A stretch of DNA of 38,710 nt, taken from assembly GCA_021158435.1 (NCBI GenBank), contig JAGGUQ010000008.1:1-38710 (forward strand), given 5' to 3'. A program made the position numbers and the translations under genes. Shown here piece after piece: positions 1-8,610 of this stretch (its first letter is position 1; each line of letters starts with the position of its first letter). Below the pieces are notes generated by a model. That model was not told where the DNA came from. It searched no databases and saw nothing but the letters and a program-made list of their open reading frames with translations. The DNA comes from a bacterium (GTDB taxonomy: Bacteria; Patescibacteriota; Patescibacteriia; UBA2591; MWDC01).

Positions 1-1353
1 CCCATTCCCACTTTTATCTAAGTCACTAGTTATATAAACCTCACCATTAGTAAAGGGAAACCATGTATGAGCACCACCATCAGCCATCTGGAACCTGATT
101 GTATCTCCCTTTACATCTAATTTCGCCTCTGGATCCGTTGTCCCTATCCCAACATTACCAGTATGATAAATCTTCCCAGTCAAAGTGGGGTTCCCTCCTA
201 CCCCAGCCCAGTCATTGTCACCACTGGTTATAGCACTATCAACATATCCCTTGGTAGCTGCATCTGCATCTGCTGTTGGAGTGGCCAAGCTAGTAATTTT
301 GTGGTTCATTACATCAATGGTTCCATTAACAACCAATTTCCCCTGAGTAGGGCTTGTTGTCCCGATGCCGACGTTGCCAGTAAAGAATACATTTTTATTG
401 TAATCCCAATCTATAGGAATCATGGAACTGATTAATTTGCTCCCACTCCAATGCGCAGGAGAATAGTAAGCAATCTCTCTTAATTCAAGCATCCATGTGG
501 AACCTGCGGGTCTCGAAACATCAAGCTGAATTCGCAAATATCTCCTCCAAAAAGTACTAGTTGGGACAATAGTAGTCCCATCCCCTCCTGCTTCTATTCT
601 AGAAGTAATCTCTTTTAGCGTCCCAACATTTGTAGTAAACACACTATCATCTGCTTGCTCAACTTTTAGATAGTCAATATAATGCAGATGCTGCCTATAA
701 ATAACTAATTGACTAGCAGGGGTTACCCACTTCCTACCAAAATCATAATACAATCTTATTTTTGACGCATCAGTGGTATAGCTGAAATTAATTGCGTTAA
801 TTGCAGTAGATGGTTTACCATCTGTAAGGTATCCCCATGTAGCATCATCAGTAATATCTACCCATGCAGAACCATCCCATTTTTCTACTTTGTAAGGAGT
901 TCTAAAGCCCAACGCATTATCTACATAAGGGGTCATTGTAAGTAAATTACTACCTCCGGCACTCACCCAAGTAGAATTTGGGGTAACTTGGTCGGTTTTA
1001 ATATAACTTGTAGCTCTTATACTCCCATCAACATCCAACTTGTATTCAGGGTTCGTCGTCCCAATACCGACGTTGCCAGTATGATAAATCTCCCCAGTCA
1101 AAGTGGGGTTCCCTCCTACCCCAGCCCAGTCATTGTCACCACTGGTTATAGCACTATCAACATATCCCTTGGTAGCTGCATCTTTATCTGCTGTTGGTGG
1201 GACCAAATTAATAATCTTGTAGGTACTTCCCATATCTATATCTTTCTCGAAAGTAACTGTACCTGCCCACACCTGAACATAGGTCAAAAATAAAAGAGCA
1301 GTCACAACACCAAGTGTGAAAAATAAAATTGAGAAAAAAGCTTTTTGTTTCAT
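1..1353 (-). CDS. Partial large exported fibre-like surface protein (N-terminal 451 codons)
   Basis: The frame is open from ATG 1353 to base 1 with no stop, so the C-terminus lies outside the window. Residues about 5-31 form a hydrophobic signal or anchor segment ending in VWA-G. The rest is modular: PTADKDAATKGYVDSAI, then GNVGIGTTNPEYKLDVDG, an insert of roughly 200 residues, and a second copy of both modules ending in GNVGIGTTDPEAKLDVKG. GNVGIGTT occurs three times. These modules are known from phage tail fibres and bacterial adhesins that often end in an intramolecular chaperone (peptidase S74) domain; whether one follows cannot be seen here. The insert (TDGKPSTA, KIRLYYDFG, RRYLRIQLDVSR, LREIAYYS) resembles an F5/8 type C or galactose-binding-like fold. 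The region is visibly richer in G+C than its neighbours. I infer a cell-surface binding role, perhaps host attachment. Confidence 0.85.
   Translation of the reverse strand, partial: MKQKAFFSILFFTLGVVTALLFLTYVQVWAGTVTFEKDIDMGSTYKIINLVPPTADKDAATKGYVDSAITSGDNDWAGVGGNPTLTGEIYHTGNVGIGTTNPEYKLDVDGSIRATSYIKTDQVTPNSTWVSAGGSNLLTMTPYVDNALGFRTPYKVEKWDGSAWVDITDDATWGYLTDGKPSTAINAINFSYTTDASKIRLYYDFGRKWVTPASQLVIYRQHLHYIDYLKVEQADDSVFTTNVGTLKEITSRIEAGGDGTTIVPTSTFWRRYLRIQLDVSRPAGSTWMLELREIAYYSPAHWSGSKLISSMIPIDWDYNKNVFFTGNVGIGTTSPTQGKLVVNGTIDVMNHKITSLATPTADADAATKGYVDSAITSGDNDWAGVGGNPTLTGKIYHTGNVGIGTTDPEAKLDVKGDTIRFQMADGGAHTWFPFTNGEVYITSDLDKSGNG
158..265. repeat. 108-bp direct repeat, copy 1 (within surface-protein gene)
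   Basis: These 108 bases match 1076-1183 with one visible difference (t at 173, c at 1091). The repeat encodes the DAATKGYVDSAI ... GGNPTLTG module. Near identity at DNA level, including synonymous sites, implies recent duplication or gene conversion. Confidence 0.9.
1076..1183. repeat. 108-bp direct repeat, copy 2 (within surface-protein gene)
   Basis: Partner of the repeat at 158-265, in the same orientation about 918 bp away. The two copies bracket the insert domain and could recombine to delete or amplify it. Confidence 0.9.
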
Positions 1354-1448
1354 ATTTTTCAAAATTAAAATAAATGTAAGATATAAAAGAACTTTTTAAA
1401 ACTTTAATATAAAAATATAAAAGGATCGTTTAAACAAGGAAAAGCAAC

Positions 1449-2303
1449 CTATTCTAAAGGCATAAAAACATCTGGATCCAAGATATAAAGGTCTGGCCTA
1501 ATATCTACCCTTGTTGCTGAAGGAAGAATGTATGGCCAAATATATTCTATCTGCCTTTGTTCCTTGCTTTTCAAGTATTTAACACTTAAAGCTCCCAAAC
1601 CAATAGGCCTTGTCCTTTGATAAACAACTAAAACTAAAGGCACCTCCCAAAAACTATAAACTGTTGGATTTTCAATTTCAAAGCTTAAACGGGTTATACT
1701 TTGATTTTGCTTTTCTGAAAAAAACCTATCTAAAGAAACTTTGGAAAATTGAAAATCAAGCAAAGGGTTTTCTCTTAGAATCTGCTTATCCTTTTCTTTT
1801 CTAACCCTTTTCCAGGATATTTTATCAATAACTAAATCTACTTTTCTTAATGAGTGATTTAAAGAAACATTTGTAGCAAAAATATATTTTTCAGAATTAG
1901 GAAGAAGAAAAGACTCTCCCTGAGATAATACTTGCTGATCTGAAGAACTCAAATCAAGAAATGAATAAGAAAAATTAACCAACCAATCTGAATTATTATT
2001 TTCAGCCAAAGCAACAAGGTCATAAAACTGATTAGCAATAATAGGAGGACTAATTTTAACTATTAGCTCTTGGGGGCCCAACAAACTGTGAAAAAAAAGA
2101 TAATCTGTTCTTTGAATTGCCAAATCTCTAGCTAATTGATGACAATCTGTTGAATAATAGTAGGTTATAAACTTAAAACCAGCAAAAATTAGCCAACTCA
2201 AATCAAAAAGGACAAAGGTAATTATAAAAAAGGTATAAATTTTTCTTTTGTTTGTCCAATACCACTTAGCAATTTTAAACTGATAAGAAGAAATATCTTC
2301 CAT
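1449..2303 (-). CDS. Membrane-anchored protein of unknown function
   Basis: 284 residues starting at ATG 2303. I do not recognise the family. There is one clear transmembrane segment near residues 22-48 (KIYTFFIITFVLFDLSWLIF). A soluble domain of about 235 residues follows and contains several beta-rich stretches (for example EIENPTVYSFWEVPLVLVVY). The topology suggests a single-pass anchor with an extracytoplasmic C-terminal domain. It lies between the AmrS gene and the surface-protein gene on the same strand, with 95 bases before the surface-protein start, so an envelope role is plausible but unproven. Confidence 0.75.
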   Translation of the reverse strand: MEDISSYQFKIAKWYWTNKRKIYTFFIITFVLFDLSWLIFAGFKFITYYYSTDCHQLARDLAIQRTDYLFFHSLLGPQELIVKISPPIIANQFYDLVALAENNNSDWLVNFSYSFLDLSSSDQQVLSQGESFLLPNSEKYIFATNVSLNHSLRKVDLVIDKISWKRVRKEKDKQILRENPLLDFQFSKVSLDRFFSEKQNQSITRLSFEIENPTVYSFWEVPLVLVVYQRTRPIGLGALSVKYLKSKEQRQIEYIWPYILPSATRVDIRPDLYILDPDVFMPLE

Positions 2304-2345
2304 AAATATATTATCTCAAATCAAAAAAATAAATAAAGATATATC

Positions 2346-3347
2346 CTACCAAACCCCCTTAATTTCATAACCACAAGAAGGACAATGCCCTTTTTTATCA
2401 AACCGAGTTATTTGATAACCAAACCTCTTAATAACTAAAGAACCACACTTAGGGCAGTAAGTATTTGCCTGCTTAGAAACATTTCCCTGATAAATATATT
2501 TTAATCCCTGCTTTCTCCCTATTTCATAAGCTTGATCAAGCTCTTCTAAAGAGGTTGGAGGTACATCTTTCATTTTATAACATGGATAAAAAGCACTAAT
2601 ATGCCAGGGGGTCTCTTTTGAAATAGAATTAGCTATAAAATGAGCAATTTTCTGTATTTGCTGGTGAGTGTTTGTCCAACCAGGAATAATTAAAGTTGTA
2701 ACCTCTAAATGGATCCCTTTTTCCTTAATTCTAATTAAATTATCCAAAACAGGCTTAACCAAACCTCCAGTTATTTCTAAAGAAATTTTCTCATCAAAAA
2801 ACTTTAAATCAACATTAATGCCATCAAGATAAGGAGCAACCAAATCAAAAGCTTCTTTACTAAAATAGCCATTGCTTACCCAAACATTAAAAAGACCGGC
2901 TTTTTTTGCCAGCCTCATAATATCCAAAGCATATTCAAGAAAAACAGTTGGCTCTGTGTAAGTATAAGCAATTATTGGAACTCTTTTTTCTTTAGCCAAA
3001 TTTACAATCTCTTTTGGAGAATAATCTTCTCCAAGAATTTTGCCATCTAATTTTACTTGCTGGGAAATCTCTGCATTTTGACAATGAGCGCATCTTAAAT
3101 TACAGCCAACTGTAGCTAAAGATAAAGCCTTTTCACCAGGGAAAAAATGAAAAAAAGGCTTTTTTTCTATTGGATCAATAACTAAAGCACAAACTTTTCC
3201 ATAAACCAAAGAATAAAGCGTCCCATTAATATTCTTTCTTACCCCGCATAAACCAACCTGATTATTGCCTAAAACACATTTTTGGGAACATGTTTTGCAC
3301 TCTACTCTGTTCCCTGAAATTTTTTTAAATAAAAGGGATTTTTTCAT
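2346..3347 (-). CDS. amrS: AmmeMemoRadiSam-system radical SAM protein (AmrS-like, PflA-related)
   Basis: 333 residues. The radical SAM cluster motif is at residues 82-89 (C82, C86, C89 in CNLRCAHC), inside a PflA-like core (TYTEPTVFLEYALDI, VSNGYFSKEA, DGINVDLKFF). An N-terminal cysteine set (C17, C20, C24, C34) and a C-terminal zinc-ribbon-like pair (C298/C301 and C322/C325) flank the core. This arrangement is known for AmrS, which usually accompanies Memo and AMMECR1 proteins; neither partner lies in this window. The substrate of the system is not established. It is transcribed with the small membrane gene at 3350-3667, with a 2-base gap. Confidence 0.85.
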   Translation of the reverse strand: MKKSLLFKKISGNRVECKTCSQKCVLGNNQVGLCGVRKNINGTLYSLVYGKVCALVIDPIEKKPFFHFFPGEKALSLATVGCNLRCAHCQNAEISQQVKLDGKILGEDYSPKEIVNLAKEKRVPIIAYTYTEPTVFLEYALDIMRLAKKAGLFNVWVSNGYFSKEAFDLVAPYLDGINVDLKFFDEKISLEITGGLVKPVLDNLIRIKEKGIHLEVTTLIIPGWTNTHQQIQKIAHFIANSISKETPWHISAFYPCYKMKDVPPTSLEELDQAYEIGRKQGLKYIYQGNVSKQANTYCPKCGSLVIKRFGYQITRFDKKGHCPSCGYEIKGVW

Positions 3348-3349
3348 AT

Positions 3350-3667
3350 TTATTCCCCTTTTTTCTTGTTTTTAGTCTGCTTTTTGTCTTTTTTAAAAGC
3401 TTGACGAAAAAAAGATAAACTTTCAGCCAAAATACCAACAATACTTAATGACTCAATTTTATCCTTTATATCCTCTCCCATATCCCTAACCTGCTCCAAC
3501 ATTTCATCAATTCTCTGATTAAAACTAGCAATCAAGCCATATAAACGAAGAAAAAACTTAATCAGCATCACCAAGAAAACAACAATAAACAAAGCAATCA
3601 ACCCTATAGCTATTCCAGAAACAATATAAAAGAATTGTTCTGCTCCGTTGCACATAATAGACATCAT
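3350..3667 (-). CDS. Small membrane protein with amphipathic/coiled tail
   Basis: 105 residues from ATG 3667. The frame extends to a TTG at 3673, but ATG fits the promoter at 3701-3729 and gives a leader of about 27 bases. A hydrophobic segment covers roughly residues 13-40. It is followed by a helical, charge-rich stretch (RIDEMLEQVRDMGEDIKDKI) and a very basic C-terminus (KKDKKQTKNKKKGE). The family is not recognised. It is the first gene of the minus-strand block that reads into the AmrS gene, and it is divergent from clpB. Confidence 0.7.
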   Translation of the reverse strand: MMSIMCNGAEQFFYIVSGIAIGLIALFIVVFLVMLIKFFLRLYGLIASFNQRIDEMLEQVRDMGEDIKDKIESLSIVGILAESLSFFRQAFKKDKKQTKNKKKGE

Positions 3668-3700
3668 AAGCAAGTATTTTAATATAATATAATTAATTAA

Positions 3701-3729
3701 ATTTTAACATAAGTTATCTAAATTGACAA
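3701..3729 (-). promoter_or_regulatory. Sigma70-type promoter for the 3667 gene (minus strand)
   Basis: On the minus strand, TTGTCA (3729-3724) is separated by 17 bases from TAAAAT (3706-3701), with a TG one base upstream of the -10 (extended -10). The -35 overlaps the -35 of the plus-strand clpB promoter. Confidence 0.6.
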
Positions 3730-3750
3730 GCAAGAAAAAAATGATAAAAT
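3723..3750 (+). promoter_or_regulatory. Sigma70-type promoter for clpB
   Basis: TTGACA (3723-3728), a 16-base spacer, then TAAAAT (3745-3750). The clpB start is 43 bases downstream of the -10. An inverted repeat, CAAGCAA (3727-3733) and TTGCTTG (3752-3758), brackets the -10 and could be an operator. It does not match CIRCE or HAIR consensus sites. Confidence 0.7.
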
Positions 3751-3792
3751 GTTGCTTGAAACAAATTTATTTTAACTTTAACCAAAAAACAT

Positions 3793-6399
3793 ATGATGAA
3801 TAATTTTACTTTAAAAGCTCAAGAAGCCATTCAAGAATCTCATAGATTAGCTGAAGAACAAGGGCAGCAGGAAATTGATGTCTCTCATCTTTTAATGGCT
3901 TTAATCCTTCAAGAACAAGGAGTTGTTCCAGCTATTCTTAAAAAATTAGAAATCAACTTGGAAAACCTTCAATTTGAACTTAAAAAGCTAATTGAAAAAA
4001 TCCCTGCTGTTTACAGCAGTACAGGTGTTGCTGAAATGTACATTGGCCAAACACTCCAAAAAGCGCTCTTAAAAGCAACCCAGGAAGCTCGTCAATTAAA
4101 AGATGAATACATTTCTACAGAACATTTACTTTTAGGAATATTAGATGTACCTAGTTCAACAAAAACTCTTTTAAATGATTTAGGAATAGATAAAGAAAAA
4201 GTCCTAAAAGTCCTTAAAGAAATAAGGGGGACAGAAAGGGTTACAGAAAAAGAACCTGAAGCAAAATATCAAGCTTTAACGAAATATACAATTAACCTTA
4301 CTGAACTAGCCAGGTCTGAAAAATTAGACCCAGTAATTGGTCGAGACAATGAAATCAGAAGAGTAATGCAGGTTCTTTCCAGAAGAACAAAGAATAACCC
4401 TGTTCTTATTGGAGAAGCTGGTGTTGGGAAAACTGCTATTGTTGAAGGTTTAGCCCAAAGAATTGTTCAAGGGAATGTACCTGAGTCATTAAAAGGGAAA
4501 GAATTAATTTCTCTAGATTTAGCTAGCTTAATTGCTGGGACAAAATTTAGAGGAGAATTTGAGAACAGATTAAAAGCAGTTCTCAGAGAATTAAAACAAT
4601 CAGGGAATTATATCCTTTTTATTGATGAACTTCATACATTAGTTGGAGCTGGAGCAGCTGAAGGAGCTATTGATGCTTCTAATATGCTTAAACCTGCTTT
4701 AGCTAGAGGAGAACTTCATTGCATTGGAGCAACAACAACCAAAGAATACCAGAAATATGTTGAAAAAGATGCGGCTTTAGAAAGAAGGTTCCAGCCTATT
4801 TATGTTAATGAACCAACTATTGAAGAAACAGTAGCAATTCTTAGGGGAATTAAAGAAAAATATGAAGTACATCATGGAATAAAAATTTCAGACGAAGCTT
4901 TAATTGCTGCAGCCAAACTTTCAAGTAGATATATTCCTGACAGATTTCTCCCTGATAAAGCAATTGATTTAATTGATGAAGCTGCTTCTGCTCTAAGAAT
5001 AGACATTGAATCAGAGCCCGAAGAATTAGAAAGATTAAAAAGTAAATTCCAAAAACTCCAAATCTCTAAAGAAGCAGCTAAAAAAGAAAAAAATCAAGCA
5101 AAGTTAAATCAAATTAATAGGCAAATTGCCAATCTCCAAGAAAAAATAAAAAAGATAACTCTTTCCTGGCAAAGAGAAAGGGAATATATTTCAGCTATCC
5201 AAAAAAATAAAAAAGAAATTGAAAAACTAAAAGCTGAAGCTGAAATTGCTGAAAGAGAAGCAAATCTTCAAAGGGTTGCTGAACTAAAATATGGCTTGAT
5301 CCCTGAATTAGAGAAAAAAACTAAACAAATTGAAAGAAAATTAACTCAAATCCAGAAAAAAGAAAGACTTTTAAAGGAAGAAGTTGGGAAGGAAGATATT
5401 GCCAGAATTGTAGCTAGATGGACAGGTATTCCTGTTGAAAAAATGCTTGAAGAAGAAGCAGAAAAATTAAAAAAATTAGAAAAAGAAATTCACCGCAGAT
5501 TAGTTGACCAAGAACAAGCAGTTCAGGCTGTAGCTAATGCTATAAGAAGATCAAGAGCAGGTGTTTCAGAAGAAAATAGACCAATTGGCAGTTTTATCTT
5601 TTTAGGCCCAACTGGAGTTGGAAAAACAGAATTAGCTAAAACATTAGCTGAAACTCTTTTTGATACAGAAGACGCTTTAATTAGATTAGATATGAGTGAA
5701 TACTCTGAAAGGCACACTGTTGCTAAAATGATTGGCTCCCCTCCTGGCTATGTTGGCTATGAGGAAGGAGGGCAATTAACTGAAAGGGTCCGACGAAGGC
5801 CCTATAGTGTAATTTTGCTTGATGAAATAGAAAAAGCTCACCCAGAAATATTTAATATCCTTCTTCAAATTTTAGATGATGGACGATTAACTGATGCTAA
5901 AGGGCGAACAGTAAACTTCAAAAATACCATTATTATAATGACCTCTAATATTGGCAGTGAATACATCCGCGACTTTGCCCAAAAAGTATCTTTAGGTTTT
6001 ATTTCTGACAGAGAGGAAAAAAGCAGTCAAAAACAAATGAATGAGAAAATCCAGCAAGCACTAAGAGCAAGGTTTAAACCTGAGTTTCTTAATAGAATTG
6101 ATGAAATAATTATTTTCCAGGCTTTAAGAAAAAAACATATAGAAAAAATTATAGAACTACAATTAGAAAAGGTTAAGAATCGCTTAAGAGAACAAGGAAT
6201 TGAACTTACTGTTGATGACAAGGCAAAACAAGAAATCATTAATCAAGGATTTGACCCAATCTACGGAGCAAGACCTTTAAAAAGAGCCATTCAAAGGTTA
6301 ATCCTTGATCCTTTAGCCTTAAAAATCATTTCTCAAGAAATAAGAAAAAGTAAAAAAATTAAAGTAACTAAGAAAAATGGAAAAATTGTCCTTGTTTAA
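3793..6399 (+). CDS. clpB: ClpB-type Hsp100 disaggregase with a ClpC-like LGF loop
   Basis: 868 residues. In order: a Clp N-domain with two repeats (about 1-150), AAA1 with Walker A GEAGVGKT at 207-214 and Walker B FIDELH near 276, a long coiled-coil middle domain (about 415-540, including [15 protein letters not shown]), AAA2 with GPTGVGKT at 605-612 and ILLDEIEK near 673, and a C-terminal D2-small domain. The long middle domain is typical of ClpB, which reactivates aggregated proteins with DnaK. However, AAA2 carries an extra segment with LGF near 734-736, between SNIGSEYI and [12 protein letters not shown], where ClpC has its ClpP-docking loop. Start 3793 is followed directly by a second ATG, and neither has a clear ribosome site. 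It has its own promoter, and its 3' end overlaps the next gene by 23 bases. Confidence 0.93.
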   Translation: MMNNFTLKAQEAIQESHRLAEEQGQQEIDVSHLLMALILQEQGVVPAILKKLEINLENLQFELKKLIEKIPAVYSSTGVAEMYIGQTLQKALLKATQEARQLKDEYISTEHLLLGILDVPSSTKTLLNDLGIDKEKVLKVLKEIRGTERVTEKEPEAKYQALTKYTINLTELARSEKLDPVIGRDNEIRRVMQVLSRRTKNNPVLIGEAGVGKTAIVEGLAQRIVQGNVPESLKGKELISLDLASLIAGTKFRGEFENRLKAVLRELKQSGNYILFIDELHTLVGAGAAEGAIDASNMLKPALARGELHCIGATTTKEYQKYVEKDAALERRFQPIYVNEPTIEETVAILRGIKEKYEVHHGIKISDEALIAAAKLSSRYIPDRFLPDKAIDLIDEAASALRIDIESEPEELERLKSKFQKLQISKEAAKKEKNQAKLNQINRQIANLQEKIKKITLSWQREREYISAIQKNKKEIEKLKAEAEIAEREANLQRVAELKYGLIPELEKKTKQIERKLTQIQKKERLLKEEVGKEDIARIVARWTGIPVEKMLEEEAEKLKKLEKEIHRRLVDQEQAVQAVANAIRRSRAGVSEENRPIGSFIFLGPTGVGKTELAKTLAETLFDTEDALIRLDMSEYSERHTVAKMIGSPPGYVGYEEGGQLTERVRRRPYSVILLDEIEKAHPEIFNILLQILDDGRLTDAKGRTVNFKNTIIIMTSNIGSEYIRDFAQKVSLGFISDREEKSSQKQMNEKIQQALRARFKPEFLNRIDEIIIFQALRKKHIEKIIELQLEKVKNRLREQGIELTVDDKAKQEIINQGFDPIYGARPLKRAIQRLILDPLALKIISQEIRKSKKIKVTKKNGKIVLV

Positions 6400-7864
6400 A
6401 CTGAACTGGATGAACTTTTTTATCTTTCAAATAAAAAAAACTCAGAAAAAAATCCCTGAAAAGGGATTACTAAAAACAAGGTTCTGGAAAGTCGCTTCCA
6501 GAGCCTTTATCTTAATAATAACCTGTCTTATCTTATTCCTTTTCATTCCAGCAATTTGTTTTGCTGATGAAGACACCCAAAAAATATCTTTTGACCCCTC
6601 ATATATTCTTTCTGACCATACTTTGACTAACTGGCAGGCAATGACTGAAGAACAAGTAGAAAATTTTCTTAAAGAGAAAAACGGCGCTTTGGCTAATTAC
6701 CGAGCAATAGATATTGATGGAAAAGAAAAAAGCGCTGGGCAAATTATTTACCAAGCAAGCAAAAGACATCAAATTAACCCTCAGGTTATTATTACCTTAA
6801 TCCAAAAAGAGCAGACTTTAGTTACCCAGCAAGCAAAAAAACCTAGCCAATTTGACTGGGCAACTGGATTTGGTTGTTTAGACAACAGAAGTCCTATAAA
6901 AAAATTTGCTGGATTTAGTCTCCAAGTAGATAAAGCAGCCTGGCGCTTAAGATACTATTTAGAACATCCCTGGGAATTCCCTATTGCCAAAGGAAGAACT
7001 ACTTATATCAGTGGAGTATTAGTAACTCCAAAAAATGCAGCAACTGCTGCTTTATACAACTATACACCTCACCTTGCTGGGAACAAACTATTTTGGACTA
7101 TCTTTCAAAAGTGGTTTAGAGAATATGAAGATTCTATTGGCGAAAATTCTCTTGTCAGAGCACAAGGGGAAAAAGGTGTGTGGCTGATTTCTAATGGAGA
7201 AAAAAGGCCATTTCTCTCTAAAACTATCTTTCTTTTAGGCTATAGATTTGAAGATGTAAAAGTCATTCCAAAAACCATCCTTCAAAAATACCCTTTAGGA
7301 GAACCAATGACCTTTCCTAATTTTTCCTTAGTCAAAACTCCTCAAGGAATTATTTATCTAATTGATAATGGGAAAAAAAGACAAATATCTGAAGAAATGT
7401 TTAAAAAAATAGGGTTTCACCCAGAAGAAATTATTGAACTTAATCAACAAGATCTAAAAATTCTGGACACCTATGAACAAGGAGAGCCTATAACTACTCT
7501 TTGGATAAGAGAAACCCTCCTTCAAGATAAAACTACTCATGGAGTCTGGTTAGTAAAAGATAACTACCGGCAAGCAATTATTGATAAAATAATTTTAGAA
7601 ACAAACTTCCCTTATCAAAAAATAATTAAAGTTGATCCAAAGGAATTAGAATCTCTTGAAATTAGATCTCCTTTAAAGCTTCAAGACGGCACTTTAATAA
7701 AATTAGAAAACAAACCTGAGGTTTACGTTATTGCTCAAGGGAAAAAACTCCATATTCCCAACCCTGAAACATTTGAAGCTTTAGGCTATTCCTGGAGTGC
7801 AGTAATTACTGTACCAGAAAAAGTTTTTAATCTTCATCCATCAGGAGAACCAATTGCCATCTAA
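6377..7864 (+). CDS. Secreted lysozyme-like protein with four C-terminal repeats
   Basis: 495 residues. An N-terminal hydrophobic segment (about 42-62) ends in ICFA-DE, consistent with a signal peptide preceded by a long basic region. Residues about 85-190 ([22 protein letters not shown], then FDWATGFG) look like a lysozyme or lytic-transglycosylase-like helical domain with a candidate Glu in QKEQ. From about residue 256 there are four diverged repeats of 55-60 residues with the pattern G-x-W/Y-L-I-x-N-G-x-K-R ... F-x-x-x-G-(Y/F) ... P-x-G-E-P-(I/M). The third repeat is the most diverged. I infer peptidoglycan binding or remodelling outside the membrane. The start overlaps clpB; ATG 6410 is an alternative that removes the overlap. 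It shares transcription with clpB unless an internal promoter exists. Confidence 0.75.
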   Translation: MEKLSLFKLNWMNFFIFQIKKTQKKIPEKGLLKTRFWKVASRAFILIITCLILFLFIPAICFADEDTQKISFDPSYILSDHTLTNWQAMTEEQVENFLKEKNGALANYRAIDIDGKEKSAGQIIYQASKRHQINPQVIITLIQKEQTLVTQQAKKPSQFDWATGFGCLDNRSPIKKFAGFSLQVDKAAWRLRYYLEHPWEFPIAKGRTTYISGVLVTPKNAATAALYNYTPHLAGNKLFWTIFQKWFREYEDSIGENSLVRAQGEKGVWLISNGEKRPFLSKTIFLLGYRFEDVKVIPKTILQKYPLGEPMTFPNFSLVKTPQGIIYLIDNGKKRQISEEMFKKIGFHPEEIIELNQQDLKILDTYEQGEPITTLWIRETLLQDKTTHGVWLVKDNYRQAIIDKIILETNFPYQKIIKVDPKELESLEIRSPLKLQDGTLIKLENKPEVYVIAQGKKLHIPNPETFEALGYSWSAVITVPEKVFNLHPSGEPIAI

Positions 7865-7890
7865 TTCCTCTAAAAATTCCCTGAGAACTT

Positions 7891-7954
7891 TCCCGAAGAC
7901 TGCCTCCGGAGTCTACCTCCGGAGACTGCCTCCGGAAGAACTCCGGGAGAAGGG
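7891..7954. repeat. GC-rich 13-bp-unit intergenic element, locus A
   Basis: Self-complementary CTCCGGAG-type octamers start at 7904, 7917 and 7930, exactly 13 bp apart, with spacers TCTAC and ACTGC. A CCGGA-AGAAC-TCCGG hairpin follows. The element begins 27 bases after the stop of the secreted lysozyme-like gene. It belongs to the same family as loci B to F. Confidence 0.85.
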
Positions 7955-7955
7955 A

Positions 7956-7983
7956 TTGACTTTATTGTTTAATGTGTTATTTT
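7956..7983 (+). promoter_or_regulatory. Possible promoter for the 8069-8579 gene pair
   Basis: TTGACT (7956-7961), a 16-base spacer, TATTTT (7978-7983), directly after repeat element A. The sequence match is moderate, and the surroundings are AT-rich. Confidence 0.4.
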
Positions 7984-8024
7984 CTTAGTAAAAAGAGGAG
8001 GGTAAAAAATAGCTTTGCATTTTA

Positions 8025-8049
8025 AGGGCAGGTCTAATGTCCCTGCCCT
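8025..8049 (+). promoter_or_regulatory. Leader hairpin upstream of the 8069 gene
   Basis: AGGGCAGG (8025-8032) and CCTGCCCT (8042-8049) form a perfect 8-bp stem with a 9-base loop. No T-run follows, so it is not a standard terminator. A GAGGAGGG ribosome-site-like string lies upstream at 7995-8002. Its role is unknown. Confidence 0.45.
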
Positions 8050-8068
8050 AAACTTTTAAGATTGGAAT

Positions 8069-8344
8069 ATGAATAAAATAAAAGCAAAAAAGAGGAAAAG
8101 TATAATTATGGTTATTTGGAAGGATGCTGCTTATTCAAACCAGCGCAGACTTCCTAAAAAAATCCCTTCAGATGAGATAACTTTTGGTGTATCTATTAAT
8201 GAAACAAAAAAAGCAGTAAATGTTTGCATGAATGCTCATATAGAAAACAAGAAAATTGTTGGTTGTTCAGATGGATTTTTGATTCCGAAAAAAGTCGTTA
8301 AAAAAATCAAAGTTTTAGGCACATTAGATGACTATGAAGTATAA
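8069..8344 (+). CDS. Small protein of unknown function, paralogue of the next gene
   Basis: 91 residues. The pattern is VIWKDA near the N-terminus and FLIPKKVVKKIKVL at the C-terminus. The following gene shows the same frame: VFWDDA ... FFIPKGMIKKIEWL. The two are therefore likely tandem paralogues of one small beta-rich family. From memory, proteins with a V-x-W-x-D-A start and an I-P-K-x-x-I-K-x-I end are widespread unnamed ORFs, some near mobile DNA; I cannot confirm this here. An internal ATG exists at codon 14, but the first ATG gives a length comparable to its paralogue. It overlaps the next gene by 17 bases, which implies coupled translation. Confidence 0.65.
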   Translation: MNKIKAKKRKSIIMVIWKDAAYSNQRRLPKKIPSDEITFGVSINETKKAVNVCMNAHIENKKIVGCSDGFLIPKKVVKKIKVLGTLDDYEV

Positions 8345-8579
8345 AAATGTTAAAGTTTTTTGGGATGATGCTAAATTATATCATTCTCTTGAAAAAAGAG
8401 ATTCTTTAACACCTACTATTTGTCAGGGGAAATTAATAAAGAACACTAAAAATTTTGTTGTTCTAAAAAACTGCCAACAAAAGATGTATAACAAAGAAAA
8501 GAAAAAATATGTTTTTAAAAGAAAAGCTTATTTTTTCTTTATCCCTAAAGGAATGATAAAAAAAATAGAATGGCTTTAA
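8328..8579 (+). CDS. Small protein of unknown function, paralogue of the previous gene
   Basis: 83 residues. VFWDDA at residues about 10-15 and FFIPKGMIKKIEWL at the C-terminus match the preceding protein. The middle is rich in lysine. The start is ATG 8328, with a second in-frame ATG at 8334; both lie inside the previous gene. It is followed after 31 bases by a strong terminator formed by repeat element B. Confidence 0.65.
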   Translation: MTMKYKNVKVFWDDAKLYHSLEKRDSLTPTICQGKLIKNTKNFVVLKNCQQKMYNKEKKKYVFKRKAYFFFIPKGMIKKIEWL

Positions 8580-8610
8580 ATTTTTAATTAATTGACATTT
8601 CTGGAGTTCA

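Noticed and set aside
163-435. Plus-strand open frames at 163-435 and 988-1293
   Set aside because: They are antisense to the continuous minus-strand surface-protein frame and owe their similarity to each other to its internal 108-bp repeat.
3723-3758. CIRCE or HAIR heat-shock operator upstream of clpB
   Set aside because: Neither TTAGCACTC-N9-GAGTGCTAA nor CTTGAGT-N7-ACTCAAG is present; only an unrelated 7-bp inverted repeat was found.
7891-7954. 13-bp-periodic arrays as a CRISPR array
   Set aside because: Units and spacers are far too short, spacers recur, and no cas gene is present.
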